The notes beneath the pieces are model-generated. The model was not told where the DNA came from. It saw nothing but the letters and a program-made list of their open reading frames with translations, and searched no databases. Positions 1 to 8,556 of a stretch of DNA of 41,188 nt are shown one piece after another. The DNA comes from JBGCEZ01 sp045106735 (GTDB taxonomy: Bacteria > Planctomycetota > Phycisphaerae > Phycisphaerales > SM1A02). The DNA lies in assembly GCA_045106735.1 (NCBI GenBank), contig JBGCEZ010000002.1, positions 1 through 41,188 of the forward strand. Direction: 5' to 3'. Each line of letters opens with the position of its first letter. Positions within the stretch are counted from its first letter, which is position 1. Both the position numbers and the translations under genes were made by a program.

Positions 1-434
1 TGTACGGCGCCGGCCTCTTCGCCAGTCCTGACCTCTGGGAAGAAGGCCAGTCCCGCGACGCCAACGACCTCGGCGTGCTCACGGGATACGCCCGGATCCT
101 CGAGCCGGGATCACCGCCGGTCTGCATCGAACGGGCGACGCGTTGGATCTGGGATCCCGTGAATCTCAAGTTCGACCTCACGATCCTGCCGCCGAGCCCG
201 ATCGATCCGGACAATGATACGACCGCCACGGCGTTGAATCAGCACGGTGTCATCGTCGGATACGACCAACCAACCCTTCTCGCGCTGCGATGGGACGCCC
301 TCGGCGCGGCAGACCTGAACGACCTCGTCGCCCTGCCCAACTCGGGGATCACCGCGGTCGAAGCGGCGTACGGCGACGGAGGAGAGGTCGGTACGTTCGT
401 GAATCTCATGCAACTCCTCGGAGCCAACGAATGA
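1..434 (+). CDS. HAF-repeat secreted protein, C-terminal fragment
   Basis: The reading frame is open from the left edge of the window (frame beginning at base 3) to the TGA at 432-434, so only the last ~143 codons are present and the true start lies outside. The visible part has motifs of the extracellular HAF repeat family: ATALNQHGVIVGYD followed by LLALRWDALGAADLNDLV resembles the family pattern of 'N..G.IVGY....A..W..G...DLN.L'. Members are exported proteins of unknown biochemical role, often found in planctomycetes and other surface-protein-rich bacteria. The stop codon overlaps the start of the next gene (ATGA at 431-434), so the two are probably translationally coupled. An internal GTG at 75 could be misread as a start, but the frame and the family similarity continue upstream of it. 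Confidence 0.6.
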   Translation, partial: YGAGLFASPDLWEEGQSRDANDLGVLTGYARILEPGSPPVCIERATRWIWDPVNLKFDLTILPPSPIDPDNDTTATALNQHGVIVGYDQPTLLALRWDALGAADLNDLVALPNSGITAVEAAYGDGGEVGTFVNLMQLLGANE

Positions 435-1012
435 CCGATCGCCACCGCCCATCCCGATTCGGCCCCTGCCTGCTCGTCCTCGGAGCATGGGCCTTGAGCA
501 CGAACGCCACCGCCGACGTCATCCAGTACGACGGCCTTGAGGCGTGGCAGGCCGCCACCGGACCCACCAGCACCATCACCTTCGCGGAGTTCGGCCAGCC
601 GATCTTCCCCATCACCGACGAGTACGCGCACCTCGGCGTCAGCTTCGAGCCGACGCAGGTGCCACAGGCACGCCCGGGCTCGTTCCTCGATGGCTGGGGC
701 GTGTCCACCACCGTGGCGTCCAACTGGCTCAGCGTCTACTTCGATGAGGAGATCACGGAGTTCGCATTCATCGCGCCGTCCACAACGGTGCTTCGACTGC
801 TTCGGGATTCGGAAGTGATTCACTATGTCGCGCTGCCAGGCAACGAGGTCCATGGCTTCGTCTCAGACATCGCCTTCGACGAGATCCGCATCAGCAATGG
901 GACCGGACTCAATGCCGTCGACGACATCCACTTCACGACCATCCCCGCGCCGGCGACCCCCCTGCTTCTCATGGCCGCAGGCATGGCCGGGGCGCGTCGG
1001 CGACGCCGATGA
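431..1012 (+). CDS. PEP-CTERM-like exported protein
   Basis: This gene encodes 193 residues. The ATG at 431 overlaps the upstream stop as ATGA. The N-terminus is a signal peptide (basic start MTDRHRPSR, then a hydrophobic stretch ending near ALSTNATA). The middle is beta-rich and resembles PEP-CTERM anchored proteins of unknown function, for example FAFIAPSTTVLRLL and DEIRISNG. The C-terminus has the tripartite sorting signal: a PAP motif (IPAPATP), a short hydrophobic helix (LLLMAAGMAGA) and an arginine cluster (RRRRR). In known systems such tails are processed by an exosortase; none is encoded in this window. The protein is probably exported and surface-attached. Its molecular role is unknown. 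Confidence 0.7.
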   Translation: MTDRHRPSRFGPCLLVLGAWALSTNATADVIQYDGLEAWQAATGPTSTITFAEFGQPIFPITDEYAHLGVSFEPTQVPQARPGSFLDGWGVSTTVASNWLSVYFDEEITEFAFIAPSTTVLRLLRDSEVIHYVALPGNEVHGFVSDIAFDEIRISNGTGLNAVDDIHFTTIPAPATPLLLMAAGMAGARRRRR

Positions 1013-1043
1013 CCCGGCCCCCCAACTGACGAACAGTTGCACT

Positions 1044-1069
1044 CGGGGCGGGCCTTCGGGTCCGCCCCG
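1044..1069 (+). terminator. Hairpin terminator with UUCG tetraloop
   Basis: Bases 1044-1054 pair with 1059-1069 (11 pairs including one G-T) around a cTTCGg tetraloop, an exceptionally stable RNA loop. It lies 32 bases after the stop of the PEP-CTERM-like gene and is followed by a weak T-containing tail (TGTTGCGTTGTG). It also separates this transcript from the convergent gene ending at 1170. Confidence 0.75.
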
Positions 1070-1169
1070 TGTTGCGTTGTGGCCTGCGAACGCCCCGTGA
1101 CCCGTGCCACCGCCGCGACGATCTAGGAATCGCGCGACTCGTGCCGGCTCCGACGATCGCGTCGATTTC

Positions 1170-2519
1170 TCAGCCCGGACATGGGCCCCACGCGCTCATC
1201 AGTTCCAGCAGATCCAGGAAGTTCACCGTGCCGTCGCCGGTCAGGTCCGCCGGGCACGATGCCTCACAGGCGCCCCACGAAGCGAGGACGGCGAGGAGAT
1301 CGCCGGTCCCGACACGTCCGTCGACGTCCAGATCGGACGGGCAGTCCGCTCGCCCGCGGCCGAGGACCACATCGATCCGGTACTCGCCGTCCGGCTGACG
1401 CGTGGACACCACGATGTCCGTACGTCCGTCCCCGTTCGTATCGCCGGTCGTGGCAAGCGAGTAGAAGGTGCTTGCCGGTGCGGGCGGGGAGACGCGTTCG
1501 GTCAGGACCCCATTGCCATCGTTGAGGATGACGAGCACACTCGCCGATGCGCCGAACAGTCCAAGCACGACATCTGGTGCACCGTCGTGGTTGACATCGG
1601 CGACTTCCAGCGAATCCGGAGTCGGCGACACTGCTTGATCCGTGATGGTGGGTTCTGCACCGTTGATCCACGTCACCAATCGGTGCGGCCCGGAGATCGG
1701 GTCATGCGTGCCCACGAGATCCATCAATCCGTCTCGGTTCAGGTCCACGGCAATCAGGTTGGTCAATCGGCGGCCCGTAAAGAGCACGATGGCTTCATGA
1801 TCGAAGTCCCCGTCCCCGGTGCCGGGAAACACACTCGTCCGATTCGATGCCGCGTACGGACCAAAGATGAGATCGACGTGTCCATCGTTGGTGATATCTG
1901 CCAGCGTGATGGCATTCCACGAGAACTCATAGCTGAATCCACCGCCGGAAATCCGGTCGCTCTCGGTGAACGACCCGTCTGAATTCTGAACCAGCGCGAT
2001 GAGGAAGTCGCGTTGCAGGCCTCCACCGGCCAGATCGAGGTCACCATCGCCATCGATGTCTCCGACGGCCACCCGGGTCACGAACGAGGACGGAACCGTC
2101 GTTGACTCCGTCGCGCTGAACGTGCCGTCGGGTTGCCCAATCAATCGAAAGATTGAGGAAGCGGTCCCCCAAACGAGGTCAATCCGCCCGTCGCCGGAAA
2201 GATCAGCGGGGGTGAAGATACCGGCGTTGAAATTGGTGACCGGTCCCTCCGTGAGTGAGCCGTCTGCCTGGCCCAAGAACGTCGAAATCTGAAACGGGGC
2301 ACTGCTGGTGGGCCGGACCGACGCAATGACATCATCGCGACCGTCGCCGTTCAAGTCCGTGGTCGCGATTCGGAACACCTGGTCGAACGTTGGCAGATCA
2401 CCAGCAACGGCAAACGTGGCGGTGGAGCACGCGATGCCGCCGGCGATCGCCGAGGCTCCGACGGCTCGCCAAGACAACGGGCGAACATTGTGACACTGAA
2501 GCAAGGCGAGCGAAGGCAT
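1170..2519 (-). CDS. Secreted FG-GAP/VCBS repeat protein with dockerin-like tail
   Basis: The gene encodes 449 residues. I chose the ATG complementary to 2517-2519 because it begins a signal sequence (MPSLALLQ..., hydrophobic up to about residue 39) and has a GAAAGAG ribosome binding site 8 bases upstream. The frame stays open for a further 63 codons upstream but that part is arginine-rich and not credible. The body holds seven FG-GAP/VCBS-type calcium loops, such as DLNGDGRDDV, DLSGDGRIDL, DIDGDGDLDL, DITNDGHVDL and DVNHDGAPDV, which build an integrin-alpha-like beta-propeller. The C-terminus carries two dockerin-like EF-hand repeats (DLDVDGRVGTGDLLAVLASW and DLTGDGTVNFLDLLELMSAW) ending in GPCPG. 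The protein is probably surface-displayed and may take part in adhesion or ligand binding; the ligand is unknown. Confidence 0.85.
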   Translation of the reverse strand: MPSLALLQCHNVRPLSWRAVGASAIAGGIACSTATFAVAGDLPTFDQVFRIATTDLNGDGRDDVIASVRPTSSAPFQISTFLGQADGSLTEGPVTNFNAGIFTPADLSGDGRIDLVWGTASSIFRLIGQPDGTFSATESTTVPSSFVTRVAVGDIDGDGDLDLAGGGLQRDFLIALVQNSDGSFTESDRISGGGFSYEFSWNAITLADITNDGHVDLIFGPYAASNRTSVFPGTGDGDFDHEAIVLFTGRRLTNLIAVDLNRDGLMDLVGTHDPISGPHRLVTWINGAEPTITDQAVSPTPDSLEVADVNHDGAPDVVLGLFGASASVLVILNDGNGVLTERVSPPAPASTFYSLATTGDTNGDGRTDIVVSTRQPDGEYRIDVVLGRGRADCPSDLDVDGRVGTGDLLAVLASWGACEASCPADLTGDGTVNFLDLLELMSAWGPCPG

Positions 2520-2596
2520 GACGTACTCTTTCGAAGACAAACTGGAACGCTCGCCGAACGGCATCGATCGCTGACCGGCCGATGGAGATCGGCCGA

Positions 2597-2628
2597 GCGG
2601 ACTGAGCGAGCAAACTGCTCGAGTCCGC
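2597..2628. other. Intergenic hairpin between dus and FG-GAP gene
   Basis: GCGGACT (2597-2603) pairs with AGTCCGC (2622-2628), and CGAGC (2607-2611) pairs with GCTCG (2617-2621) around an AAACT loop, with a three-base bulge. It lies in the 280-base spacer between the stop of dus and the start of the FG-GAP gene, both on the minus strand. It could terminate the kinase/dus transcript or lie in the leader of the next gene. There is no T run to decide. Confidence 0.4.
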
Positions 2629-2799
2629 GAGCCGGCGCGAGCTCGGCCAGGCCATTCAGGCCGTGGATCCGACGAGTTGAACGGGCGCGAAGAAGGTCCG
2701 CGCGACACCCGGACACCCAGTCATACGTTGTGCGCCTCGGAATCCTGAACGTGAGCGATGGGATTCCTCAAAGTCTCATCGCTGGCTCGTGTGAGGACG

Positions 2800-3942
2800 T
2801 CAGACCCCGTCGCCTGTCGCCCGATCGTCGCAATAGTGGGCGGTCATCACCGCATGCCAGTCCTCAACCGTCGCGCAGCCGATGAACGCCACCCGCACCG
2901 TGTTGGCATCCGGATGGTGCTGGCTGAACTTGATGCCGAACTTCCGCATCATGCGGCTGGCCCGCCGCTCGCCGTGGAGGGTCACGGCCAGGTCGAAGTG
3001 CTCCAGCAGCGCCGCCCGCTGCTCGGCCAGCGACGGCACCATCGGCGTCTCGCCGGCCATCATCTGACGCGCCTGGCGGAAGATCCACGGATTGCCGATC
3101 GCCCCGCGGGCCACGCTCACGCCGCTCATCCCGGTGAGCTCAATCATCCGGAAGATGTCGTCGGCCACCCAGATGTCGCCGGACCCAAAGATGAGCTTGT
3201 CGGGGTGCCGCTCGCGCAGCTCGGCGAGGAACGGCCAGCGCCCGGGGCCCTTGTAACGCTGCTCCACCGTGCGGCAGTGCACGGTGGCCCAGGCGTAGCC
3301 CAGGTCGTAGGCGGCGGCGAAGACGCGCTCGAAGTTCGCGGCCATCTCCGGGGTGTCGTCCCAGGCCCGGCGCAGCTTGACCGTCGTCGGAATGTGCTCC
3401 GGCGTGGCCGCCCGCACCGCGGCCAGCACCGCAATGGCGTCGTCGGGATGGGCCAGAAAATGCCCGCCGCGGTTGCGACGGCGGATCTTCTTCACCGGAC
3501 AGGCCAGGTTGACGTCGATCATCTCGTAGCCGAAGCCGACGAGAATCTCGGTACCCGCAGCCATCTCCGCCGGGTGCGTGCCCATGATCTGCCCGGCGAT
3601 CGGGTGGTCGTCCAGCCCCGCGGCGCGGTTCTCATCCGGATCGCCGGTGCCACACTCCTCGGCCAGCAGGTCGGGATCTTCCTTGGTCCGGCCCTTGCCG
3701 CCGGCGACCAGCGTGCGGTCGAGCAGGGCCTCGGTCACGCAGAGCGGACAGCCGTGCCGCCGGGCCACCAGTCGCATGGGGGCGTCGGAATACCCGGCGA
3801 GTCCGGCTTGGTAGAACGGCGCGTCAAAGCCCGGGACCAACGCGGGGATCCGCGGGTCGAGGGTCAGGGTCGCGGCAATCTCGGCGATCGATCGCTCGGT
3901 GCGGCGGTCGGGCAGGCTGGCGGGGGTCAGTTCGACGCTCAT
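2800..3942 (-). CDS. dus: tRNA-dihydrouridine synthase
   Basis: The gene encodes 380 residues from the ATG at 3942 (MSVEL); another ATG three codons earlier at 3951 is possible, and neither has a clear Shine-Dalgarno sequence. Dus enzymes are FMN proteins that reduce specific uridines of tRNA using NADPH. Visible family signatures are GLAGYSDAPMRLVARRHG near residue 47 (the 'maP m.g.sd..fR' region), VNLACPVKK with the catalytic cysteine at C148, TVHCRTVEQRYKG near 220 (tRNA/FMN-binding 'H.RT..q.Y.G'), the GSGDIW flavin-phosphate loop near 253, and VARGAIGNPWIF near 277. Compared with typical Dus proteins it has an extra charged segment around 80-112 after the second motif. It sits 87 bases downstream of the hybrid kinase on the same strand and may share its transcript. 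The subtype (A, B or C) cannot be assigned with confidence. Confidence 0.9.
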   Translation of the reverse strand: MSVELTPASLPDRRTERSIAEIAATLTLDPRIPALVPGFDAPFYQAGLAGYSDAPMRLVARRHGCPLCVTEALLDRTLVAGGKGRTKEDPDLLAEECGTGDPDENRAAGLDDHPIAGQIMGTHPAEMAAGTEILVGFGYEMIDVNLACPVKKIRRRNRGGHFLAHPDDAIAVLAAVRAATPEHIPTTVKLRRAWDDTPEMAANFERVFAAAYDLGYAWATVHCRTVEQRYKGPGRWPFLAELRERHPDKLIFGSGDIWVADDIFRMIELTGMSGVSVARGAIGNPWIFRQARQMMAGETPMVPSLAEQRAALLEHFDLAVTLHGERRASRMMRKFGIKFSQHHPDANTVRVAFIGCATVEDWHAVMTAHYCDDRATGDGV

Positions 3943-4029
3943 CGCCGGCATCGTACGCGGCGCGGGCTCCGGGGCGAAATGGCCGCCGCACGTCGCACGC
4001 CGCACGCCGCCCAACGCCCGCCGCCGGCG

Positions 4030-6852
4030 TCAGATCGCCCCGGCTTCCGGACGCACACCCCGCCCCCACCGTTCGCACAGGGCGAGCAGCTCGAGACGGC
4101 GAATCGGCTTGCTGGCGAAGTCCGTGCAACCGGCGGCCAGGGCGCGGTCGCGGGCCCCGGCCATCGCGTCCGCCGTCAGTGCGATGATGGGGGCGGCGAG
4201 GCCGCCGCGCCGCAGTTCGCGGGTGGCGTCGCACCCGTCCAGAACGGGCATTTGGACGTCCATCAGCACCAGGTCAAACGGCTCGCCGGCGTCGACCGCC
4301 GCGTGGACGGCGTCGATCGCCTCGCGACCGTTGTTGACCGCGACGATCTGGGCACCAGCCTTGTGCAGCAGGTGACAGATCAGCCGGCGATTGTCGGGCC
4401 CGTCGTCGGCCAGAAGGATCCGCAGGCCGGAGATGTCGGCCGCGGCGGCGGGATTCCCGCCGGCTTCGCCCGTCGCCCCCGCCGCGTCCGTCCACTCCGC
4501 CCCACGATCCACGACGTCGAACCCCTCGATCGACGGCGCGGCCGGGTCCACCGGACCGGCGCCCACGGTGACGGTGAACGTGCTGCCCTTGCCGGCTTCG
4601 CTGTCCACCGCGACCTGCCCGCCCAAGGCGTGGGCCAATCGCTGCGAGATGGAGAGGCCAAGCCCGGTTCCGCCGAAACGACGCGCCGTCGACGCATCGG
4701 CCTGGCGGAACGGCTGAAAGAGGTCCGCCACTTGCTCGGGAAGCATTCCGATGCCGGTATCTCGCACGGAGAACGCGATGCCGGCTTGCGAGCGCGAAAC
4801 CGCAACGTGGACCGAACCGCCCTGGCTGAACTTGATGGCATTGCCGATCAGGTTGATCAGGATCTGGCGCAGGCGCAGTCCATCGGTGAGGATCGCCGCC
4901 GGGACCGGCAGCGTCGAATCCGACGCCACGTCGAACGAAAGCTGGACATCGCCTTCGTTGGCTCGAACCTGCATCAAGCTCCGGACGTCGGCGACCAATC
5001 CGGCGAGATGGACCGTCGCCGGCTCAATCGTCATCTCCCCGGCCTCAATCTTGGACAGGTCAAGGATGTCGTTGATGAGCTGCAGCAGGGAGCAGCCGTT
5101 CCGCCGGATCGTCCGGAGATATCCGGCTCGGTCACTCGGTGACAGTTCATCCGATTCTTCGATGAGCAAATCGGTGAATCCGAGCACCGAGGTCATGGGC
5201 GAACGAATCTCGTGGCTCATGTTGGCCAAGAACGAGCTCTTGGTCTCCGATGCCTCTTCGGCTTCGCGCCGCCGCTGCTCGTAGAGGCTGACGTCGCGGG
5301 CGACCACGATCACGCCAACCGGTCGACCGGCTTCATCGCGATACGGATGGCGGCTGACCGCCCAACTCCGGCCCCCCGCCGGTGTCGATTCTGACACCAT
5401 TCGCTCGTGGATCGTGCCGTCGCGCAGGACGGCGCGTTCGATGTCCGAAGCGTCATTCGGGTCGATGATCCCGTCAAGGTCGTGGGCCACCATCAGCTCG
5501 AAGTCAGTCTGGCCGATCGGGTCATGCTCACCGGCGAACAATCGGCGAGCTCCACCGTTGGCGATCAGGTAGCGACCGTTGGCATCTTTCAACGCGATCG
5601 CGACCGGCACTGATTCGATCACCGCCTCAAGCCGCGAGCGAAGCTGGGCGTTCGCTTCCGTCTGCCGATGTTGTTCTGTGACATCCTGGAACGCGCCGAT
5701 CCACCGCGAGCCTCCTGTTCCGTCGGCTCGAGACTGGCGCACACCTTGCATCCGCCCCCAACGCCGTTCTCCCGACGCGGTCCGGTAGCACACGACCTCG
5801 TCGAACGAGGTTCCTCGCTCCAGGCATCCGCCGATCTCCATCGCGTCCGAGACGCGAAGAAACCCGAGAGCGGATTCGAGCGTCGGCGCGAAGTTCATCG
5901 GCACATCGTGAAGCCGGAACATCTCGGTGGACCATGACATCGTGCCGTCGTGGCAGTCGTACTCCCAACCGCCCACGTCGGCCACCGTCCCGATGGCCCG
6001 GAGCATCTCCGTCCGTCGGCGGAGTCGATCCACGGTGGCGACCTGCTCGGTCACGTCGACGAATGAAACGACCACGCCACCGGGCGCGGGAACCGAATGC
6101 ACGGCAAATGAACCCCCGGCGCGGCCATGGCTGAATTCTTGGACGGCGTACTGCGCGGTGTTGCGACACATTGCCTGTCGGTGCGACTCGATGATGGATT
6201 CGATGTCTGCGTCGGGGAAGCGTTCCCGCAGCGACCAGCCAATGAGGTCTGGCTCGGCAAATCCGAGGATGTACGCGGCGGACCGGTTGACCGAGGTGAT
6301 GCGAAAGTCAATGTCGGCCAGATCCGTGGCGGCCGGCGACCCGACCGGCTCGAGGTGCATGATCCCACCGGCGAAGCAGTCCAGCACGGTTCGCGTGTGC
6401 TCGGCATCGGCTCGCTGACGCTCGGCCCGCCGTTCCGTTTCCAGGAGGTCCTCAGCCAATCCGGCCAGATCAGCGAGACCGGATCGGGCCTGCGGCGCCG
6501 GCTCCATCCCTCGAAGCCCGGCGATCAACCAGCCCAGCGGCGCTTCGGATGATCCAATTCGGCGCAGCAAGACACTGCCAACCGCGTCTTGGGCGAGCGG
6601 ATCGAGCATGTCCAGATGTCGGTGCTGGTTGCCGTCTTCCGACTGCATGGCCATGGCCAAGGCCGGGGACAACTGCACGACGGACGGATCCATGCCGTGG
6701 ACGGCGGCCACCCGGAAGACCCGGTCCACCGGCCCGCGAACGAACAGGGCCGCGACGTCGGCGCCCGTGGCCGCGACGGTCAGACGAACCAGCCGCGCGA
6801 ACGTTGACAAGGCATCGTGGGTCGCATTGGATTGATCGTTCGCCTGGCTCAT
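4030..6852 (-). CDS. Cytoplasmic hybrid histidine kinase (GAF-PAS-PAS-PAS-HK-REC)
   Basis: The gene encodes 940 residues. The ATG at 6852 is preceded by a strong GGGAGGGG ribosome binding site; the frame extends another 148 codons upstream without a credible start. There is no membrane segment, so it is probably a soluble sensor. The order is: a GAF-like region (about 15-135), three PAS modules (about 150-270, 285-393 and 400-523, the first two ending in D-V-T-E-Q), HisKA with MSHEIRSP (phosphoacceptor H547), HATPase with NLIGNAIKFS (about 667-676), DTGIGM (698-703) and GGTGLGLSIS (727-736), and a receiver domain (about 810-930) with the acidic pair in LLADDGPDNRR, phosphoacceptor D865 in LMDVQMPVLDG, and K915. 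No HPt protein or output regulator is nearby, so its target is unknown. Its receiver resembles that of the kinase at 20876. Dus follows on the same strand. Confidence 0.92.
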   Translation of the reverse strand: MSQANDQSNATHDALSTFARLVRLTVAATGADVAALFVRGPVDRVFRVAAVHGMDPSVVQLSPALAMAMQSEDGNQHRHLDMLDPLAQDAVGSVLLRRIGSSEAPLGWLIAGLRGMEPAPQARSGLADLAGLAEDLLETERRAERQRADAEHTRTVLDCFAGGIMHLEPVGSPAATDLADIDFRITSVNRSAAYILGFAEPDLIGWSLRERFPDADIESIIESHRQAMCRNTAQYAVQEFSHGRAGGSFAVHSVPAPGGVVVSFVDVTEQVATVDRLRRRTEMLRAIGTVADVGGWEYDCHDGTMSWSTEMFRLHDVPMNFAPTLESALGFLRVSDAMEIGGCLERGTSFDEVVCYRTASGERRWGRMQGVRQSRADGTGGSRWIGAFQDVTEQHRQTEANAQLRSRLEAVIESVPVAIALKDANGRYLIANGGARRLFAGEHDPIGQTDFELMVAHDLDGIIDPNDASDIERAVLRDGTIHERMVSESTPAGGRSWAVSRHPYRDEAGRPVGVIVVARDVSLYEQRRREAEEASETKSSFLANMSHEIRSPMTSVLGFTDLLIEESDELSPSDRAGYLRTIRRNGCSLLQLINDILDLSKIEAGEMTIEPATVHLAGLVADVRSLMQVRANEGDVQLSFDVASDSTLPVPAAILTDGLRLRQILINLIGNAIKFSQGGSVHVAVSRSQAGIAFSVRDTGIGMLPEQVADLFQPFRQADASTARRFGGTGLGLSISQRLAHALGGQVAVDSEAGKGSTFTVTVGAGPVDPAAPSIEGFDVVDRGAEWTDAAGATGEAGGNPAAAADISGLRILLADDGPDNRRLICHLLHKAGAQIVAVNNGREAIDAVHAAVDAGEPFDLVLMDVQMPVLDGCDATRELRRGGLAAPIIALTADAMAGARDRALAAGCTDFASKPIRRLELLALCERWGRGVRPEAGAI

Positions 6853-7000
6853 CACGTCCCCTCCCGGACCGCCCCATGCGGCCGGCACCAAAGGGGCATC
6901 GGCTCTCCACAGCCCGCGAGCCCGGCCGAGTACCTGCCCCCGGCATCCAAGCCCGGTGAACTTCCGGACGTGCGGTGTGCGCGGCCGCGCCAGCGTCCGG

Positions 7001-7006
7001 TATCGT
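7001..7006 (+). promoter_or_regulatory. Putative -10 element just upstream of the lipoprotein gene
   Basis: TATCGT ends 6 bases before the ATG at 7013, so transcription would start at or next to the start codon and give an almost leaderless mRNA. The same arrangement occurs at 28898-28903. No -35 match is evident. Confidence 0.3.
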
Positions 7007-7012
7007 TCGGGG

Positions 7013-7549
7013 ATGAGCGATCGTCCGATGATGTCTTGCGTCGCCCCAGCGACTGCGTCCCGCCCGCGGCTGAGTGGCCACCGTCTTCGCCGGGCCGGCA
7101 TGGCCGGGCGACTGGCCTGCATGCTCGCTGGCTGTCTGCTCGCCACGGGCCTGATCGCCGGTGCCGGCGGCTGCGTCCCGCGGGGGTACGACCCGCAGCT
7201 CGCCGCCGACCCGTACCCGGCCGCCCGCCATCTCACCGGAAGCCGCGACATCCAGCTCTTCCGCGACGGCCCCGACGCAACGATCTTCAACGCCACGGTG
7301 CAGCCCTACCGCAATGCCCGGCTGTGGCTGAACCAACGATGGGTGCGCGAGATTCCCGACCTCGAGCCCGGGGGATCGATTTCGATCAGCCTCGAAGGAT
7401 TTCGCGACGAACTCGGCGAACAGTTCGTGGCTGGCGGGTTTTTCCGGACCGAACGCACCACGCCGATCGTGCTCGCGCAGATCGAAGTCGACAGCGAACC
7501 GACGCTCGTGGGACTGGAAGTGATCGGCCCGGTGCTCGAAGAGCGCTGA
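7013..7549 (+). CDS. Small lipoprotein of unknown function
   Basis: The gene encodes 178 residues. I chose ATG 7013 (MSDRP); a GGGG run directly precedes it and a possible -10 lies just upstream. An arginine-rich n-region is followed by a hydrophobic segment (ACMLAGCLLATGLIAGAGG) and a lipobox cysteine at C54, predicting a lipid-anchored envelope protein. The mature part has no family I recognise. It looks like a small beta-sandwich: an IQLFRDGPDATIFNATVQPY strand region is followed by RLWLNQRWVREIPDLEPGG and SISLEGFRDELGEQFVAGGFF, as in small planctomycete lipoproteins that carry one beta-sandwich. It is divergent from the kinase (start 6852) and convergent with folA. Confidence 0.65.
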   Translation: MSDRPMMSCVAPATASRPRLSGHRLRRAGMAGRLACMLAGCLLATGLIAGAGGCVPRGYDPQLAADPYPAARHLTGSRDIQLFRDGPDATIFNATVQPYRNARLWLNQRWVREIPDLEPGGSISISLEGFRDELGEQFVAGGFFRTERTTPIVLAQIEVDSEPTLVGLEVIGPVLEER

Positions 7550-7606
7550 GCCTGCGCGCATCCGCGCCATCGACTCCGCGCGACCGAGCCCAGGCGACCA
7601 ACGCAC

Positions 7607-8104
7607 TCAGGCCCGCTCGTACACCCGGAACGTGAACGCGTGGTCATGGCGATCGTCGGCCGCGTGATCGGACTCTGACACCACTCGCCAGTCGTCCGTC
7701 GACCACTCGGGAAACGTCGTGTCGCCGTCGATCGTCGCGTGGACAATCGTCAGGTCGAGGCGATCCGCCCGATCAATGGACTGCCGATAGATCTCGCCGC
7801 CGCCAATGATGAAGACTGGCTCGGCCGGCCCGGTGTCGGCCGCCACCAGGGCGATCGCCGCGTCCAGCGAGCCCACGACCTCGGCCCCCTCGGCCACGAA
7901 ATCCGGCTGCCGGGTGATGACCACGTTCCGGCGGTGGCGGAGCGCCCCGTCCATCGAGGCCCAGGTCCGGCGGCCCATGATCACCGTGTGTCCACGGGTC
8001 GTCCTCATGAAGTGCCGCATGTCGTCCGGAAGCGACCAAGGAAGGTCGCCTTCCCGGCCAATGACGCGATTCTCGGACATGGCGGCGATGAGCGTGAGGT
8101 GCAT
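7607..8104 (-). CDS. folA: Dihydrofolate reductase
   Basis: The gene encodes 165 residues, the usual length. The enzyme reduces dihydrofolate to tetrahydrofolate with NADPH. Signatures are LIAAMSENRVIGREGDLPW at the N-terminus (substrate/NADPH loop with the GxLPW motif), the acidic catalytic position in LPDDMRHFMRTT, VIMGRRTWASM (NADPH-binding MGRxTWxS), VVITRQPDF, and FIIGGGEIYRQSI (the GG-x-IY motif). The C-terminal strand with FTFRVYER is typical. It stands alone: no thymidylate synthase or other folate gene is adjacent. It converges with the lipoprotein gene and diverges from the acyl-CoA dehydrogenase. No clear ribosome binding site precedes the ATG at 8104. Confidence 0.95.
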   Translation of the reverse strand: MHLTLIAAMSENRVIGREGDLPWSLPDDMRHFMRTTRGHTVIMGRRTWASMDGALRHRRNVVITRQPDFVAEGAEVVGSLDAAIALVAADTGPAEPVFIIGGGEIYRQSIDRADRLDLTIVHATIDGDTTFPEWSTDDWRVVSESDHAADDRHDHAFTFRVYERA

Positions 8105-8556
8105 GGCTGCATCATTGCACGGGCTCGCCCCGATCGCCCGTTCGGGGCGTGGTCGGCCCGCCAGATCGTGGCCGAACGCCCTGAATCACTCGGCCCAGCG
8201 CGCCGACTTCGGGGCCCAGGATTGATCGCGCCGCCGCCGAGATCGGCGGCCGACTTCGTGCTAGGATTCACAGCCTCGGATCGGTCCGCCGCCCCGAGGT
8301 GCGTCACCCGGGCCCCGTACACTGACGGTGGTCGCCCCCTCCCCGGCGAGGGATTGGCCCCGGACGCCGCTTGTTCACCTGCCGCCCCCCGCCTCCCGAC
8401 TCGTCCCTGCCCAACCGGGCGCCGGGCCACGTTGGCCAGCCGAGGGTGCCGCGGCATCATCCTGATCGCCCCGACTCGGGCGGTGCCGTCGTTCGCCCCC
8501 GAACGAATCCCCGGCCCCCCGCGCGGCACGTCCGCCCCCCTGCCACGGAGTTCACC
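8105..8556. other. Divergent intergenic region between folA and acyl-CoA dehydrogenase
   Basis: These 452 bases hold no credible gene. An inverted repeat GCCGCCG/CGGCGGC (8233-8239 and 8244-8250) is followed by TAGGAT (8262-8267), and TACACT lies at 8318-8323. Both hexamers could be -10 elements for the acyl-CoA dehydrogenase gene, but no matching -35 boxes are seen. Confidence 0.35.

Noticed and set aside
2758..5142. A 794-codon plus-strand frame across dus and the hybrid kinase
   Set aside because: It is antisense to two clear genes with complete catalytic motifs, and its translation has the same low-complexity composition as other antisense frames here.
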